A stretch of 20,344 bases of DNA, from the NCBI GenBank assembly GCA_030620575.1, contig JAUXEL010000011.1:1-20344 (forward strand). The letters run 5' to 3'. A program made the position numbers and the translations under genes. The notes beneath the pieces are model-generated. The model saw only the letters and a list, made by a program, of their open reading frames with translations. It searched no databases and was not told the origin of the DNA. This document shows positions 7,139 to 14,252 of this stretch, piece after piece (positions within the stretch are counted from its first letter, which is position 1; every line of letters begins with the position of its first letter). The DNA is from Fidelibacterota bacterium. Lineage in GTDB: Bacteria; Fidelibacterota; Fidelibacteria; Fidelibacterales; Fidelibacteraceae.

Positions 7139-7772
7139 TGAGTAGCCACGCCTTTCAAGGCGTGGATCATTTGATTCAACAAATAATTGGGTTTTAACCC
7201 ATTATTTTTCAATAATCTCGAATCCATATTTATCCACAAATATTTGATATTCTTCAGTAAAAGATTTTATGCGATGATGCTCTTCCTGATTTTTGATATA
7301 TTCTCTAACTGTATTTACTGCTGAAGGGCTGATTGAAGCAGCAAGATATTCTTCCTGCCAGCTAAATTTACATTTGATTAATTTATTTTCATTTATCCAG
7401 TGCGATGACTCCCCTTTTAATAGGTGAACAATTTTAGCAATTGATTGTTCTTGATTCATTGAGAAAAGAATATGAACGTGCTCCTTGTAGCCATTTATAA
7501 AATCAAGGTGGATTCCTTTTTCTTTGGCATTATCGCGAATATGGGAGAAAACTTTTGTGCGGATTTTTTTTGTTAAATATGGCTTTCTGTTTTTAGTTGC
7601 CCAGATGAGATGAACCCAAATTTTAATAAAAGGCATTCTTATCTCCAGTTTTATTAGGGTTATGCAAAGGACATTCTACGGGGTTAAAACTCCCTTTTTT
7701 TAAAAATTTTTCATCCCCGAGCTAAAGCATCCCGAATCGAGGGCGGAACAGGCTGGGCTATTCATTGAATGG
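7139..7772 (-). mobile_element. IS200/IS605-like element with intact Y1 transposase
   Basis: One end (7139-7200) has TGAGTAG, the hairpin CCACGCCTT-TC-AAGGCGTGG (7146-7165), ATTTG-ATTCAA-CAAAT and GGGTT-TT-AACCC (7189-7200), which abuts the transposase stop. The other end has GGGGTT-AA-AACTCC (7680-7693), a hairpin with an enlarged loop (7715-7757) and CTATTCATTGAATGG (7758-7772). The only gene is the transposase, read right to left. There is no TnpB. The GTAG immediately 5' of the hairpin at 7146 is the tetranucleotide known to precede REP hairpins recognised by REP-associated transposases. Borders are inferred from similarity to the neighbouring gene-less copy. Confidence 0.7.
7202..7636 (-). 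CDS. tnpA: IS200/IS605-family Y1 (HUH) transposase, REP-associated type
   Basis: A 144-residue single-strand transposase. It has the family start VHLIWATKNRKPYL, the HUH metal-binding pair His53-x-His55 (EHVHILF), KGESSHW (74-80), FSWQEEYLAASIS (91-103) and the catalytic tyrosine candidate Tyr113 in VREYIKNQEEHH. Length is typical of TnpA/RAYT proteins (about 140-150). The enzyme nicks and joins single-stranded DNA at sites set by subterminal hairpins, and such hairpins lie on both sides here. The frame is intact with all key residues, so it may be active. Its stop codon coincides with the edge of the left hairpin block. It stands alone without tnpB. Confidence 0.9.
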   Translation of the reverse strand: MPFIKIWVHLIWATKNRKPYLTKKIRTKVFSHIRDNAKEKGIHLDFINGYKEHVHILFSMNQEQSIAKIVHLLKGESSHWINENKLIKCKFSWQEEYLAASISPSAVNTVREYIKNQEEHHRIKSFTEEYQIFVDKYGFEIIEK

Positions 7773-7812
7773 CGATGCCTAATTTGCTGCGGTTTTTTGA
7801 TGGTCACAGTTG

Positions 7813-7842
7813 AATATCCACGGCTTTTAAGCCGTGGATATT
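7813..7842. repeat. Solo REP-like palindrome
   Basis: A perfect 30-base inverted repeat: arms AATATCCACGGCTT and AAGCCGTGGATATT with the loop TT. It contains the same 20-bp core as the element end at 6959-6978. It lies between the transposase element and ssb, with no second end nearby, so it appears to be a solitary member of the hairpin family. The stretch 7773-7812 contains only a poorly conserved 14-mer-like sequence. Confidence 0.75.
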
Positions 7843-7848
7843 AATACC

Positions 7849-7875
7849 AGGGGGACAATGAAACATCATCCCCCT
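7849..7875 (-). terminator. Hairpin at ssb 3' end
   Basis: Read on the minus strand, AGGGGGA-TGATG-TTT-CATTG-TCCCCCT folds into a 12-bp stem with two G-U pairs and a three-base loop. On the plus strand the same two positions would be A-C mismatches, so the structure fits an RNA made from the minus strand. It begins 18 bases past the ssb stop. No U-tract follows, so it may be a transcript-stabilising hairpin or a weak terminator rather than a classical intrinsic terminator. Confidence 0.5.
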
Positions 7876-7893
7876 TCTTGTAGCATGCTCCCG

Positions 7894-8295
7894 TTAGAAC
7901 GGGACATCGTCCCCTGTCTTTTCGTCCGCTTTAGCTTCCGCACCTTCTTCGGGCTTTTCTTTGCGTTTACCAAGCGGCGTAAGTATTTCGGCATAGACCT
8001 CTGTGATATAATGTTTCTTTTTATCACCATCGATCCATTCCCGGGTCCGCTGACTGCCTTCAACATACAATTGTTGGCCTTTAACAAGCCGCTTACTGTA
8101 CTCGGCTAAATTTCCCCAGCAAACCACACGATGCCAGTCAGTACGATCCTGGTACTCTCCCTGGGCATCCCGCCAACCGTAATTGGTGGCTATGGTAAAA
8201 TGAGAAAATTTCTTGTCATTCTTAGTCGCCTTCACTTCAGGTGTCACCCCTATGTAACCGACAAGAATAACACGATTTGCTGAATTCCTATTCAT
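7894..8295 (-). CDS. ssb: Single-stranded DNA-binding protein
   Basis: A 133-residue SSB. The start at 8295 gives MNRNSANRVILVGYIGV, matching the family N-terminus, and follows a strong GGAGG at suitable distance. The in-frame ATG 33 codons upstream has no family match and is rejected. The OB fold (about 1-105) shows the usual order: GYIGVTPEVK, FTIATN, DRTDWHRVVCWGNLAEY, VKGQQLYVEGS, KKHYITEVYAE. A short charged linker leads to the acidic tip GDDVPF, used in the family to bind DNA-repair and replication partners. It is divergent from uvrC across about 107 bp. A weak promoter-like pair (TTGCAC, 17 bp, TACATT on the minus strand, 8094-8066 counted within 8066-8094 of the upstream gap at 8366-8394) lies upstream. 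Confidence 0.95.
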   Translation of the reverse strand: MNRNSANRVILVGYIGVTPEVKATKNDKKFSHFTIATNYGWRDAQGEYQDRTDWHRVVCWGNLAEYSKRLVKGQQLYVEGSQRTREWIDGDKKKHYITEVYAEILTPLGKRKEKPEEGAEAKADEKTGDDVPF

Positions 8296-8402
8296 ATCCC
8301 CCTCCTTTCTTTGTTTAGGGTAAACAGGAAAAACTGTCGTTTGTTTTCGTTGCATTTTACACGTAAATGTATGATTTTTCCTACTGGAGTGCAAACCGAG
8401 CT

Positions 8403-10244
8403 ATGAAAACTGTGACCGATATCATCAAATTGAAGCTAAAAATGTTACCAAACAAACCCGGCGTCTATCTGTATTATGATCAGAACAACATGGTCATCTA
8501 TGTTGGAAAAGCTAAATCTTTAAAAAATCGGGTGGTGTCATATTTCCGCGGAAAGGTACAAGACCCCAAAACCCGGATGCTGGTTTCAAAAATTACGGAT
8601 ATTGAGTGGATTATTACCGACTCGGAAGTGGAAGCTCTCTTACTTGAAAATAATTTAATTAAGCAGCACGCTCCCCGCTACAATATGATGCTGAAAGATG
8701 ATAAAACATATCCCTATATCTGTATTACAGATGAATCCTTTCCTCGCGTTTTTTTCACCCGGAAAGTTCTCCGGGACGGCTCCCGCTATTTTGGTCCTTA
8801 CACCGATCAGGGGCACATAAAAAAGTTACTGAGAACTATTTATAAAATTTTTTCTGTTCGTACCTGCCGAAAAAGAATAGCTCCCGGCGGAAATCCGGAC
8901 GACGAACCTTGTCTGCAGTTTCATCTGAAAAATTGCGATGCGCCCTGTACCGGAAATATTTCCCCGGAATCTTACCGCATTATTATTGATGAAATTGTTC
9001 GTTTTTTAAACGGCAATACCCGACCGGTCATTGCGCGTTTTAGTCGTGAAATGGAAGAAGCTTCCGTTACTATGCAATATGAGAATGCCGCACATATCCG
9101 GGATCGACTACAGATCCTGAAAAAGTACACAAATACCCAGTCAGTGGTCCAAACAGATTTTAAAAGCCGGGATGTTATTGCGCTATCAACGGCAGAACAC
9201 GACGCGATAATGGTTGTTTTCCGTTTACGTGAGGGTTTGCTGATCGGACGTGAACGTTTTCATTTAAAACATATTGAACATCAAATCCATCAGGATATAC
9301 TCAAAGATTTTATCCGCAGTTATTATTCAAAAACCAATCTTTTTCCCAAAGAGGTATTTGTTGAACTTGACCAGGATATTCATCTCTTTGAGACGTATCT
9401 TAAAAAGCTGGCGGGCTTCACCATTCACATTATTCAACCGGAGCGGGGCAAAAAGGCCAAGCTGTTTACTCTGGCAAAAAAAAATGCCGATATGCTCCTG
9501 AAAGATATCCTTTTGCAAAAAATGAAATTCTCTACTCAACCGGGAAAGATGGTTGAAGCCCTGCAACAAGCCCTGAATTTATCAGCACCCCCGCTACGTA
9601 TCGAGGGTTTTGATATTTCCCATTTCCAGGGAAAAGAAACCGTTGCATCTATGGTGTATTTTGAGAATGGTGATGCAAAACGTTCGCAATATCGAAAATT
9701 TATTATCACCTCTGTGGATAAACCTGATGATTTCAAAAGCATGCAAGAAGTGATTTCACGGCGTTATAAGCGGCTTCTTAATGAAAATTCCCTATTACCG
9801 GATTTAATCCTTATTGACGGCGGGAAAGGACAACTAAACGTAGCAAAATCTGTTTTGGATAAACTGGGACTGAATAATATTCCGGTTATCGGACTAGCAA
9901 AACGTTTAGAGGAGGTGTTTGTCCCGGGTTATTCACAGGCGCAAAATATTCCCAAAACCTCTCCGGCAGTCATTCTTTTGCGGCGTATTCGGGATGAAGC
10001 GCACCGTTTCGCGATCAGTTTTCACCGCAGTAAACGCAGCAAAAACATGGTGAAAAGTGCCCTTGATGATATTCCCGGCATCGGCGAAATCCGACGTAAA
10101 CATTTATTGACTGCGTTTGGATCCGTCCAAAATATTTTAAAAGAAAATCCGCAAATCATTGCGGAAAAAGCACATATTCCACTGAAACTAGCAGAAACTA
10201 TCCTGACAACTCTGCGTAAGCCGAATCTTGATGAAAAAAAATAA
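8403..10244 (+). CDS. uvrC: UvrABC excinuclease subunit C
   Basis: A 613-residue UvrC, the usual length, which makes both incisions around a lesion in nucleotide excision repair. It has an N-terminal GIY-YIG nuclease (PGVYLYYD at 19-26, IYVGKAKSLKNRV at 32-44, LLENNLIKQ around 80-88) and a UvrB-binding UVR motif (MEEASVTMQYENAAHIRDRL, about 217-236). The RNase H-like nuclease follows with IEGFDISHFQG, LILIDGGKGQLN and DEAHRFAISFHR, and C-terminal helix-hairpin-helix motifs (LDDIPGIGEIRRKHLLTAFG). The start at 8403 fits family N-termini. An in-frame ATG at 8367 would add 12 unrelated residues. The 3' end overlaps the start of the metallopeptidase gene by 14 bases, so the two are co-transcribed. 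Confidence 0.97.
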   Translation: MKTVTDIIKLKLKMLPNKPGVYLYYDQNNMVIYVGKAKSLKNRVVSYFRGKVQDPKTRMLVSKITDIEWIITDSEVEALLLENNLIKQHAPRYNMMLKDDKTYPYICITDESFPRVFFTRKVLRDGSRYFGPYTDQGHIKKLLRTIYKIFSVRTCRKRIAPGGNPDDEPCLQFHLKNCDAPCTGNISPESYRIIIDEIVRFLNGNTRPVIARFSREMEEASVTMQYENAAHIRDRLQILKKYTNTQSVVQTDFKSRDVIALSTAEHDAIMVVFRLREGLLIGRERFHLKHIEHQIHQDILKDFIRSYYSKTNLFPKEVFVELDQDIHLFETYLKKLAGFTIHIIQPERGKKAKLFTLAKKNADMLLKDILLQKMKFSTQPGKMVEALQQALNLSAPPLRIEGFDISHFQGKETVASMVYFENGDAKRSQYRKFIITSVDKPDDFKSMQEVISRRYKRLLNENSLLPDLILIDGGKGQLNVAKSVLDKLGLNNIPVIGLAKRLEEVFVPGYSQAQNIPKTSPAVILLRRIRDEAHRFAISFHRSKRSKNMVKSALDDIPGIGEIRRKHLLTAFGSVQNILKENPQIIAEKAHIPLKLAETILTTLRKPNLDEKK

Positions 10245-10938
10245 AATTATTATCATTCCGCATTCAAGCCGAAATTTCGCGGTAGATATTGAATACAGCC
10301 AGCGTAAGAGACTATCTCTGGCAGTCTATCCTTCCCAACGTATTGTTGCAAAAGTTCCCTTCGGGGTTTCAGATCAGCAGTTGAATCTCTTTCTTAACAA
10401 ACGCAGCGCCTGGATGAATAAACATATCCGGCACTTTGAAGCCCATCCTCCTGAAGCACCAAAATACTATATCGAAAATGAACAACATAAATACCTCGGA
10501 AAATTATATGCTTTGAAATTGACCCGGGCTGTTACGCCTGCTGTGCAACTTGAGAATGGAATATTGGAAGTATCCCTGAAGCATCCGGAAGATCCCATGG
10601 CAGTAAAAACTGTGCTGAACCGCTGGTATCGCGGAGAAGCAGTGCATGTTTTGACACCGTGGTTTCATGAAAAGACCGTTTCACTGAAATATTTGCATTT
10701 GCCAAAACCTTCTCTGCGCTTTTACCGCATGAAACGTCGCTGGGGCAGCTGTACCGTAAATAGAGTTATCACCTTAAATACCGAATTGATAAAACACGCT
10801 CCGGAATCCATCGAATATGTGATCATTCATGAATTGTGTCATCTGAAGGTTCCCGCACACAATAAGGCATTTTACGCACTGCTTGAAAGCATTCTTCCCG
10901 ACTGGAAACAGCGCCGGAAAATGCTCAATGGAAAATAA
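10231..10938 (+). CDS. YgjP/DUF45-type zinc metallopeptidase
   Basis: A 235-residue protein of the YgjP-like (DUF45/WLM-related) family. The zinc site is HELCH (His200, Glu201, His204) with the third ligand candidate His210 in VPAHN, and the preceding family signature is RRWGSC (169-174). The N-terminal third is beta-rich (RLSLAVYPSQRIVAKVP), as in this family. No signal peptide or membrane segment is seen, so it should be cytoplasmic. ATG at 10231 is preferred over the adjacent TTG at 10228. It overlaps the uvrC end by 14 bases in another frame, indicating translational coupling. The physiological substrate of the family is not settled, and linkage to uvrC is positional only. Confidence 0.9.
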   Translation: MKKNKIIIIPHSSRNFAVDIEYSQRKRLSLAVYPSQRIVAKVPFGVSDQQLNLFLNKRSAWMNKHIRHFEAHPPEAPKYYIENEQHKYLGKLYALKLTRAVTPAVQLENGILEVSLKHPEDPMAVKTVLNRWYRGEAVHVLTPWFHEKTVSLKYLHLPKPSLRFYRMKRRWGSCTVNRVITLNTELIKHAPESIEYVIIHELCHLKVPAHNKAFYALLESILPDWKQRRKMLNGK

Positions 10939-11016
10939 AAAACTTGGAATGGGTTTTTTCTGTGCTCTGGAATTTTTCTAATTTGTTATTCCGTTGTTTT
11001 TCTCTACATTTTTACT

Positions 11017-12441
11017 ATGGAAAAAGGACCCATGATAACTATTAAAAAAAATGATGTGCTTGAGCTTTACATAGAAAGCATCGCCTTTGGTGGTAAGGGC
11101 ATTGCCCGGATGGATAATTTTGTGATTTTCGTTCGTGATGTCCTGCCGGGTCAGGTAGTTAAAGTCGTCATTATTAAAAAGAAACCGGGATTTGCCGAAG
11201 CGATCGTGAAAGAAATTATTACTCAATCACCTGACTATGTAAATCCACCCTGTCCTTATTTTACTGATTGCGGCGGCTGCAAATTTCAAAATCTTGCTTA
11301 TGACAAGCAGCTGGAAATGAAAACCCGGCAGGTAAAAGAAACCTATGCCCATTTGGCAAATTTAGCGGATGTTCCTATTCTACCGACCCTGCCCGCCCCT
11401 AAAATATATGCCTATCGCAATAAAATGGATTTCTCCGCCGGAACATCGCGCTGGCTGCTAAAAGAAAATGATCCGGGCACATCCCGTGATTTCGCGATTG
11501 GACTTCATGCTCCCGGTCGCTTCGATAAAGTTCTGGATATTGATGCCTGTCTGTTGCAGGATGAAAAGCGGAATGCTATTTTCCGGGAAGTCCGGAAATG
11601 GGCAAAAGATCAGCATATTACACTGAATAAACCGCGTGATCATAGCGGATTTTTACGTAATGTCATGATACGAAAAGGTGAGTATAGCGGCGAGATCATG
11701 CTCAATATTGTAACTCGCTATGAGGATAAAAACTTGCTTAATCCGCTGGTACAACGCATTACTGCAAAGTTTCCAAATATATGTTCTATTGTTAATAATA
11801 TCACAAACGCAATGGGTGACTACTCCATCGGAGAACGGGAAGTGCTGCTGTATGGTCAGGAAGTGATCCGTGACAATTTGGGTGGATTGGAGTATGAAAT
11901 ATCTGCAAACGCCTTTTTTCAAACCAATACAAAAGGCGCGGAACAACTTTATGATACTATTGTGGATTTTGCAGAATTAAATCCCGATGATGTGGTTTGG
12001 GATTTTTATTCCGGCATAGGCTCCATTGCGATGTACCTCGCAAACCGGGTCCGGCAGGTGATTGGTTTCGAAGTTGTCGCTGATGCCGTAAAAAATGCTG
12101 AAAAGAATGCTATCCGGAATAATGTGCCGCACTGTCGGTTCTTTAAAGCCAATTTGGATATCTTTCTGCAGAGTAATCAAGATTTGATCCAATCATTGGA
12201 AAAACCGGATGTTGCTATTGTGGATCCGCCACGCGCCGGATTGAATCCAAAATTTATTAAGCAGCTCATTGCTCTGTATCCGTCACGTATTGTATACGTG
12301 AGTTGTAACCCGGGTACACAGGCGCGGGATATTGCTCTGTTTGTAGCGGCGGGATATGCCGTGGAAAAGATCCAGCCCGTAGATATGTTTCCGCATACGG
12401 CACATATTGAGACGGTTGCGCGCTTGGTATTAAAATTATAA
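11017..12441 (+). CDS. rlmD: 23S rRNA (uracil-5-)-methyltransferase, RlmD/TrmA family
   Basis: A 474-residue SAM-dependent RNA m5U methyltransferase. The TRAM domain (about 10-70) begins IESIAFGGKGIARMD. The four iron-sulphur cysteines are Cys79, Cys85, Cys88 (CPYFTDCGGC) and Cys178. FFQTN at 300-304 and the SAM-binding DFYSGIGSIAMYLA (329-342) follow. The catalytic IVDPPRAGLNP (401-411), nucleophile Cys430 (VSCNPGT) and general-base Glu465 (HIETVA) are intact. The symbol reflects the commonest product of the family; the exact uridine (747, 1939 or both) cannot be told from sequence. An alternative ATG at 11032 has AAGGA too close upstream, so the start is uncertain by five codons. tRNA-Ala follows 10 bp after the stop, perhaps in the same transcript. 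Confidence 0.92.
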   Translation: MEKGPMITIKKNDVLELYIESIAFGGKGIARMDNFVIFVRDVLPGQVVKVVIIKKKPGFAEAIVKEIITQSPDYVNPPCPYFTDCGGCKFQNLAYDKQLEMKTRQVKETYAHLANLADVPILPTLPAPKIYAYRNKMDFSAGTSRWLLKENDPGTSRDFAIGLHAPGRFDKVLDIDACLLQDEKRNAIFREVRKWAKDQHITLNKPRDHSGFLRNVMIRKGEYSGEIMLNIVTRYEDKNLLNPLVQRITAKFPNICSIVNNITNAMGDYSIGEREVLLYGQEVIRDNLGGLEYEISANAFFQTNTKGAEQLYDTIVDFAELNPDDVVWDFYSGIGSIAMYLANRVRQVIGFEVVADAVKNAEKNAIRNNVPHCRFFKANLDIFLQSNQDLIQSLEKPDVAIVDPPRAGLNPKFIKQLIALYPSRIVYVSCNPGTQARDIALFVAAGYAVEKIQPVDMFPHTAHIETVARLVLKL

Positions 12442-12451
12442 TTGACAACTC

Positions 12452-12524
12452 GGGGCATTAGCTCAGCTGGGAGAGCGCTGCGTTCGCAATGCAGAGGTCA
12501 GGAGTTCGAGCCTCCTATGCTCCA
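12452..12524 (+). tRNA. tRNA-Ala (anticodon CGC)
   Basis: Cloverleaf of 73 nt. The acceptor GGGGCAT pairs with ATGCTCC and includes the G3-U70 wobble, the hallmark of alanine tRNAs. The D arm is GCTC...GAGC. The anticodon stem CTGCG/TGCAG surrounds the loop TTCGCAA with anticodon CGC at 12485-12487. The T arm has GTTCGAG. The discriminator is A, followed by CAC, so the CCA end is not encoded. It begins 10 bp after the upstream methyltransferase gene. Confidence 0.96.
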
Positions 12525-12654
12525 CACAAGACAAAAGATAAAAAGTTAAGTCGATGAGTTAATGGGCTGATGAAGAGAATATGTCCATCATCTAAAATTT
12601 ATCACTTGTCATCATCCAGCAAATTGATTCATGAACAAGAAACATCCTGCCTTT

Positions 12655-12672
12655 GCCCCGATGGGTCGGGGC
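12655..12672. repeat. Perfect hairpin, CCCCGA-TGGG-TCGGGG core
   Basis: GCCCCGA and TCGGGGC pair perfectly around the tetraloop TGGG. It is the third member of the CCCGA-NNNN-TCGGG hairpin class in the window and is followed by a GC-rich run. It lies in the gap between tRNA-Ala and the 3' end of the aldehyde dehydrogenase gene, in the position of a convergent 3' boundary. No T-run follows on either strand. Confidence 0.55.
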
Positions 12673-12697
12673 GGGGCCGGGTAGGTTAATTATTAGT

Positions 12698-14071
12698 TTA
12701 AAACAGTTTGCGAAGCAGCTTTAATTTTTGTTTATAGGGCGCAAATTTTATTGGAATATCGAACCAGGTGGGTGAAATAATAACAGAGCGCTGTCGACTG
12801 AATGTATCAAAACTATGTTTTCCATGATAACTGCCCATACCGCTGTTTCCAACTCCGCCAAAGGGGATGCGGTTATTCGCGAATTGGATCACGACATCGT
12901 TAATACATCCGCTACCGGCACTGGTTTGCTGCAGTAGTTTCTTTGCCTTGCGCATATTTCTTGTAAAATAATACAAAGCCAAAGGTTTTTCTCTGTTTGA
13001 TACAAAATCAACAACTTCATTTAATGTGTCAAAATCCATTACCGGCAAAATGGGACCGAATATCTCTTCCTGCATTATATGTGTATTTGTTGTTACTTTA
13101 TCTAAAACGGTGGGCGCAATATAGCGCTCTTTTTTGCGTGTTTCTCCGCCGCATATAATATGAGCATCTTGAAGATACCCGCTTAAGCGGTCGAAGGCTT
13201 TATCGTTAACGATACGCGGGTAATCCGGACTCTCATAGGGCTTATTGCCGAACTGGCGGGTAATCTCTGCTTTGATTTTTTCCAGTAAAGCGGTTTTAAT
13301 GTCCCGGTGAACAAAAAGATAATCCGGGGCAATACAGGTCTGCCCGGCATTCAGAAATTTACCCCATACAATGCGCCGCGCGGCTTTTTGAAGATTGGCA
13401 TCTTTATCCACAATACAGGGACTCTTTCCGCCAAGTTCCAGAGTAACAGGCGTGAAGTGCTCCGCGGCAGCTTTTGCTACGATTTTACCCAATTGGGCGC
13501 CACCCGTAAAAAAAATGTAATCAAAATGTTGCTCTAATAACCTTTGATTAATTTCGCGGTTTCCCTGAATGACCGTAATATATTCCGGCGGAAAGGTTTC
13601 GGATATCATTTTTTCAAACAATTCAGACATTGCTACAGTATAAGGAGAAGGCTTAAGTATAGCACAGTTCCCGGCAGATATCGCAGCGACCAGCGGAGTC
13701 ATTAACAAATTAAAGGGGTAATTCCAAGGTGCCATAATTAAAACCACACCATAGGGTTGTTGCATTACCCGGCTTCGGGACGGAAATAACACAAGCGGTG
13801 TGGGTCTTCGCACCGTTTTTGCCCATTCGCGAAGATGACGAAGATGAAAATCGATTTCTTTTAATGCTAATCTTATTTCTGCGGCATAGCTTTCAAACTG
13901 TGATTTATGCAGATCCTGCCATAAAGCATCCATGATCATAGTTTCATTTTGGATGATCATCGTTTTCAATTTTTTTAATGCCGCAATACGAAAGGTAATA
14001 TTTTTTGGCTTACCGTTCGCAAAGAACCGGCGTTGGGCGTAAATGCGTGATTGAATGTGCTGCTTGTCCAT
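12698..14071 (-). CDS. NAD(P)-dependent aldehyde dehydrogenase, class-3-like
   Basis: A 457-residue aldehyde dehydrogenase, which oxidises aldehydes to acids. Landmarks are PYGVVLIMAPWNYPF with Asn117, LKPSP (139-143, nucleotide contact Lys140), FFTGG (187-191), LELGGKSP with general-base Glu212, and NAGQTC with the catalytic Cys246. EEIFGPILPV and the C-terminal FGGVGNSGMG also match. Length and motifs match the class-3 / fatty-aldehyde branch, which is shorter than the ~500-residue classes. The last 25 residues (WFDIPIKFAPYKQKLKLL) are hydrophobic and basic, as in members that associate with membranes. The start follows GAGG at a good distance. It is transcribed alone, divergent from the PurL-like gene. 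Substrate is unknown; long-chain aldehydes are a plausible guess. Confidence 0.93.
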   Translation of the reverse strand: MDKQHIQSRIYAQRRFFANGKPKNITFRIAALKKLKTMIIQNETMIMDALWQDLHKSQFESYAAEIRLALKEIDFHLRHLREWAKTVRRPTPLVLFPSRSRVMQQPYGVVLIMAPWNYPFNLLMTPLVAAISAGNCAILKPSPYTVAMSELFEKMISETFPPEYITVIQGNREINQRLLEQHFDYIFFTGGAQLGKIVAKAAAEHFTPVTLELGGKSPCIVDKDANLQKAARRIVWGKFLNAGQTCIAPDYLFVHRDIKTALLEKIKAEITRQFGNKPYESPDYPRIVNDKAFDRLSGYLQDAHIICGGETRKKERYIAPTVLDKVTTNTHIMQEEIFGPILPVMDFDTLNEVVDFVSNREKPLALYYFTRNMRKAKKLLQQTSAGSGCINDVVIQFANNRIPFGGVGNSGMGSYHGKHSFDTFSRQRSVIISPTWFDIPIKFAPYKQKLKLLRKLF

Positions 14072-14139
14072 AGAACCTCATTGGATGATATTGAATAAAA
14101 AAAAGTTATAAAAAATACAGATAAATTTCAAGCTGGAAA

Positions 14140-14148
14140 TGGTATAAT
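14140..14148 (+). promoter_or_regulatory. Extended -10 promoter element
   Basis: TGGTATAAT is a perfect TGnTATAAT extended -10 with no good -35 at 17 bp. Transcription would start near 14155 and give a leader of about 100 nt before the PurL-like gene. That leader contains the direct repeat AATTTAC twice (about 14182 and 14203 regions), of unknown meaning. Confidence 0.4.
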
Positions 14149-14252
14149 AAAAAGATAACTATTTACATGAAAAAACCCTCACAATTTACCTGCTTATACT
14201 GTAATTTACGGGTGGTTTTAATTAATGGCGATAAGCGAGTATAAAAATAACT

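Noticed and set aside
6910..7200. CRISPR array
   Set aside because: The repeats are 14-mers without spacers of regular length and belong to hairpin element ends; no cas genes are present.
8296..8394. N-terminal extension of SSB by 33 codons
   Set aside because: The extension has no similarity to SSB N-termini, and a strong GGAGG stands just before the ATG at 8295.
8367..8402. Earlier uvrC start at 8367
   Set aside because: It adds 12 residues unlike UvrC N-termini and has no ribosome-binding site; 8403 fits the family.
12442..12451. TTGACA just upstream of tRNA-Ala as its promoter
   Set aside because: A -10 at proper spacing would fall inside the tRNA, so it cannot drive the full tRNA.
14161..14252. 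Riboswitch (purine or other) in the PurL-like leader
   Set aside because: Only short repeats are visible; none of the conserved core sequences of known purine riboswitches could be found.
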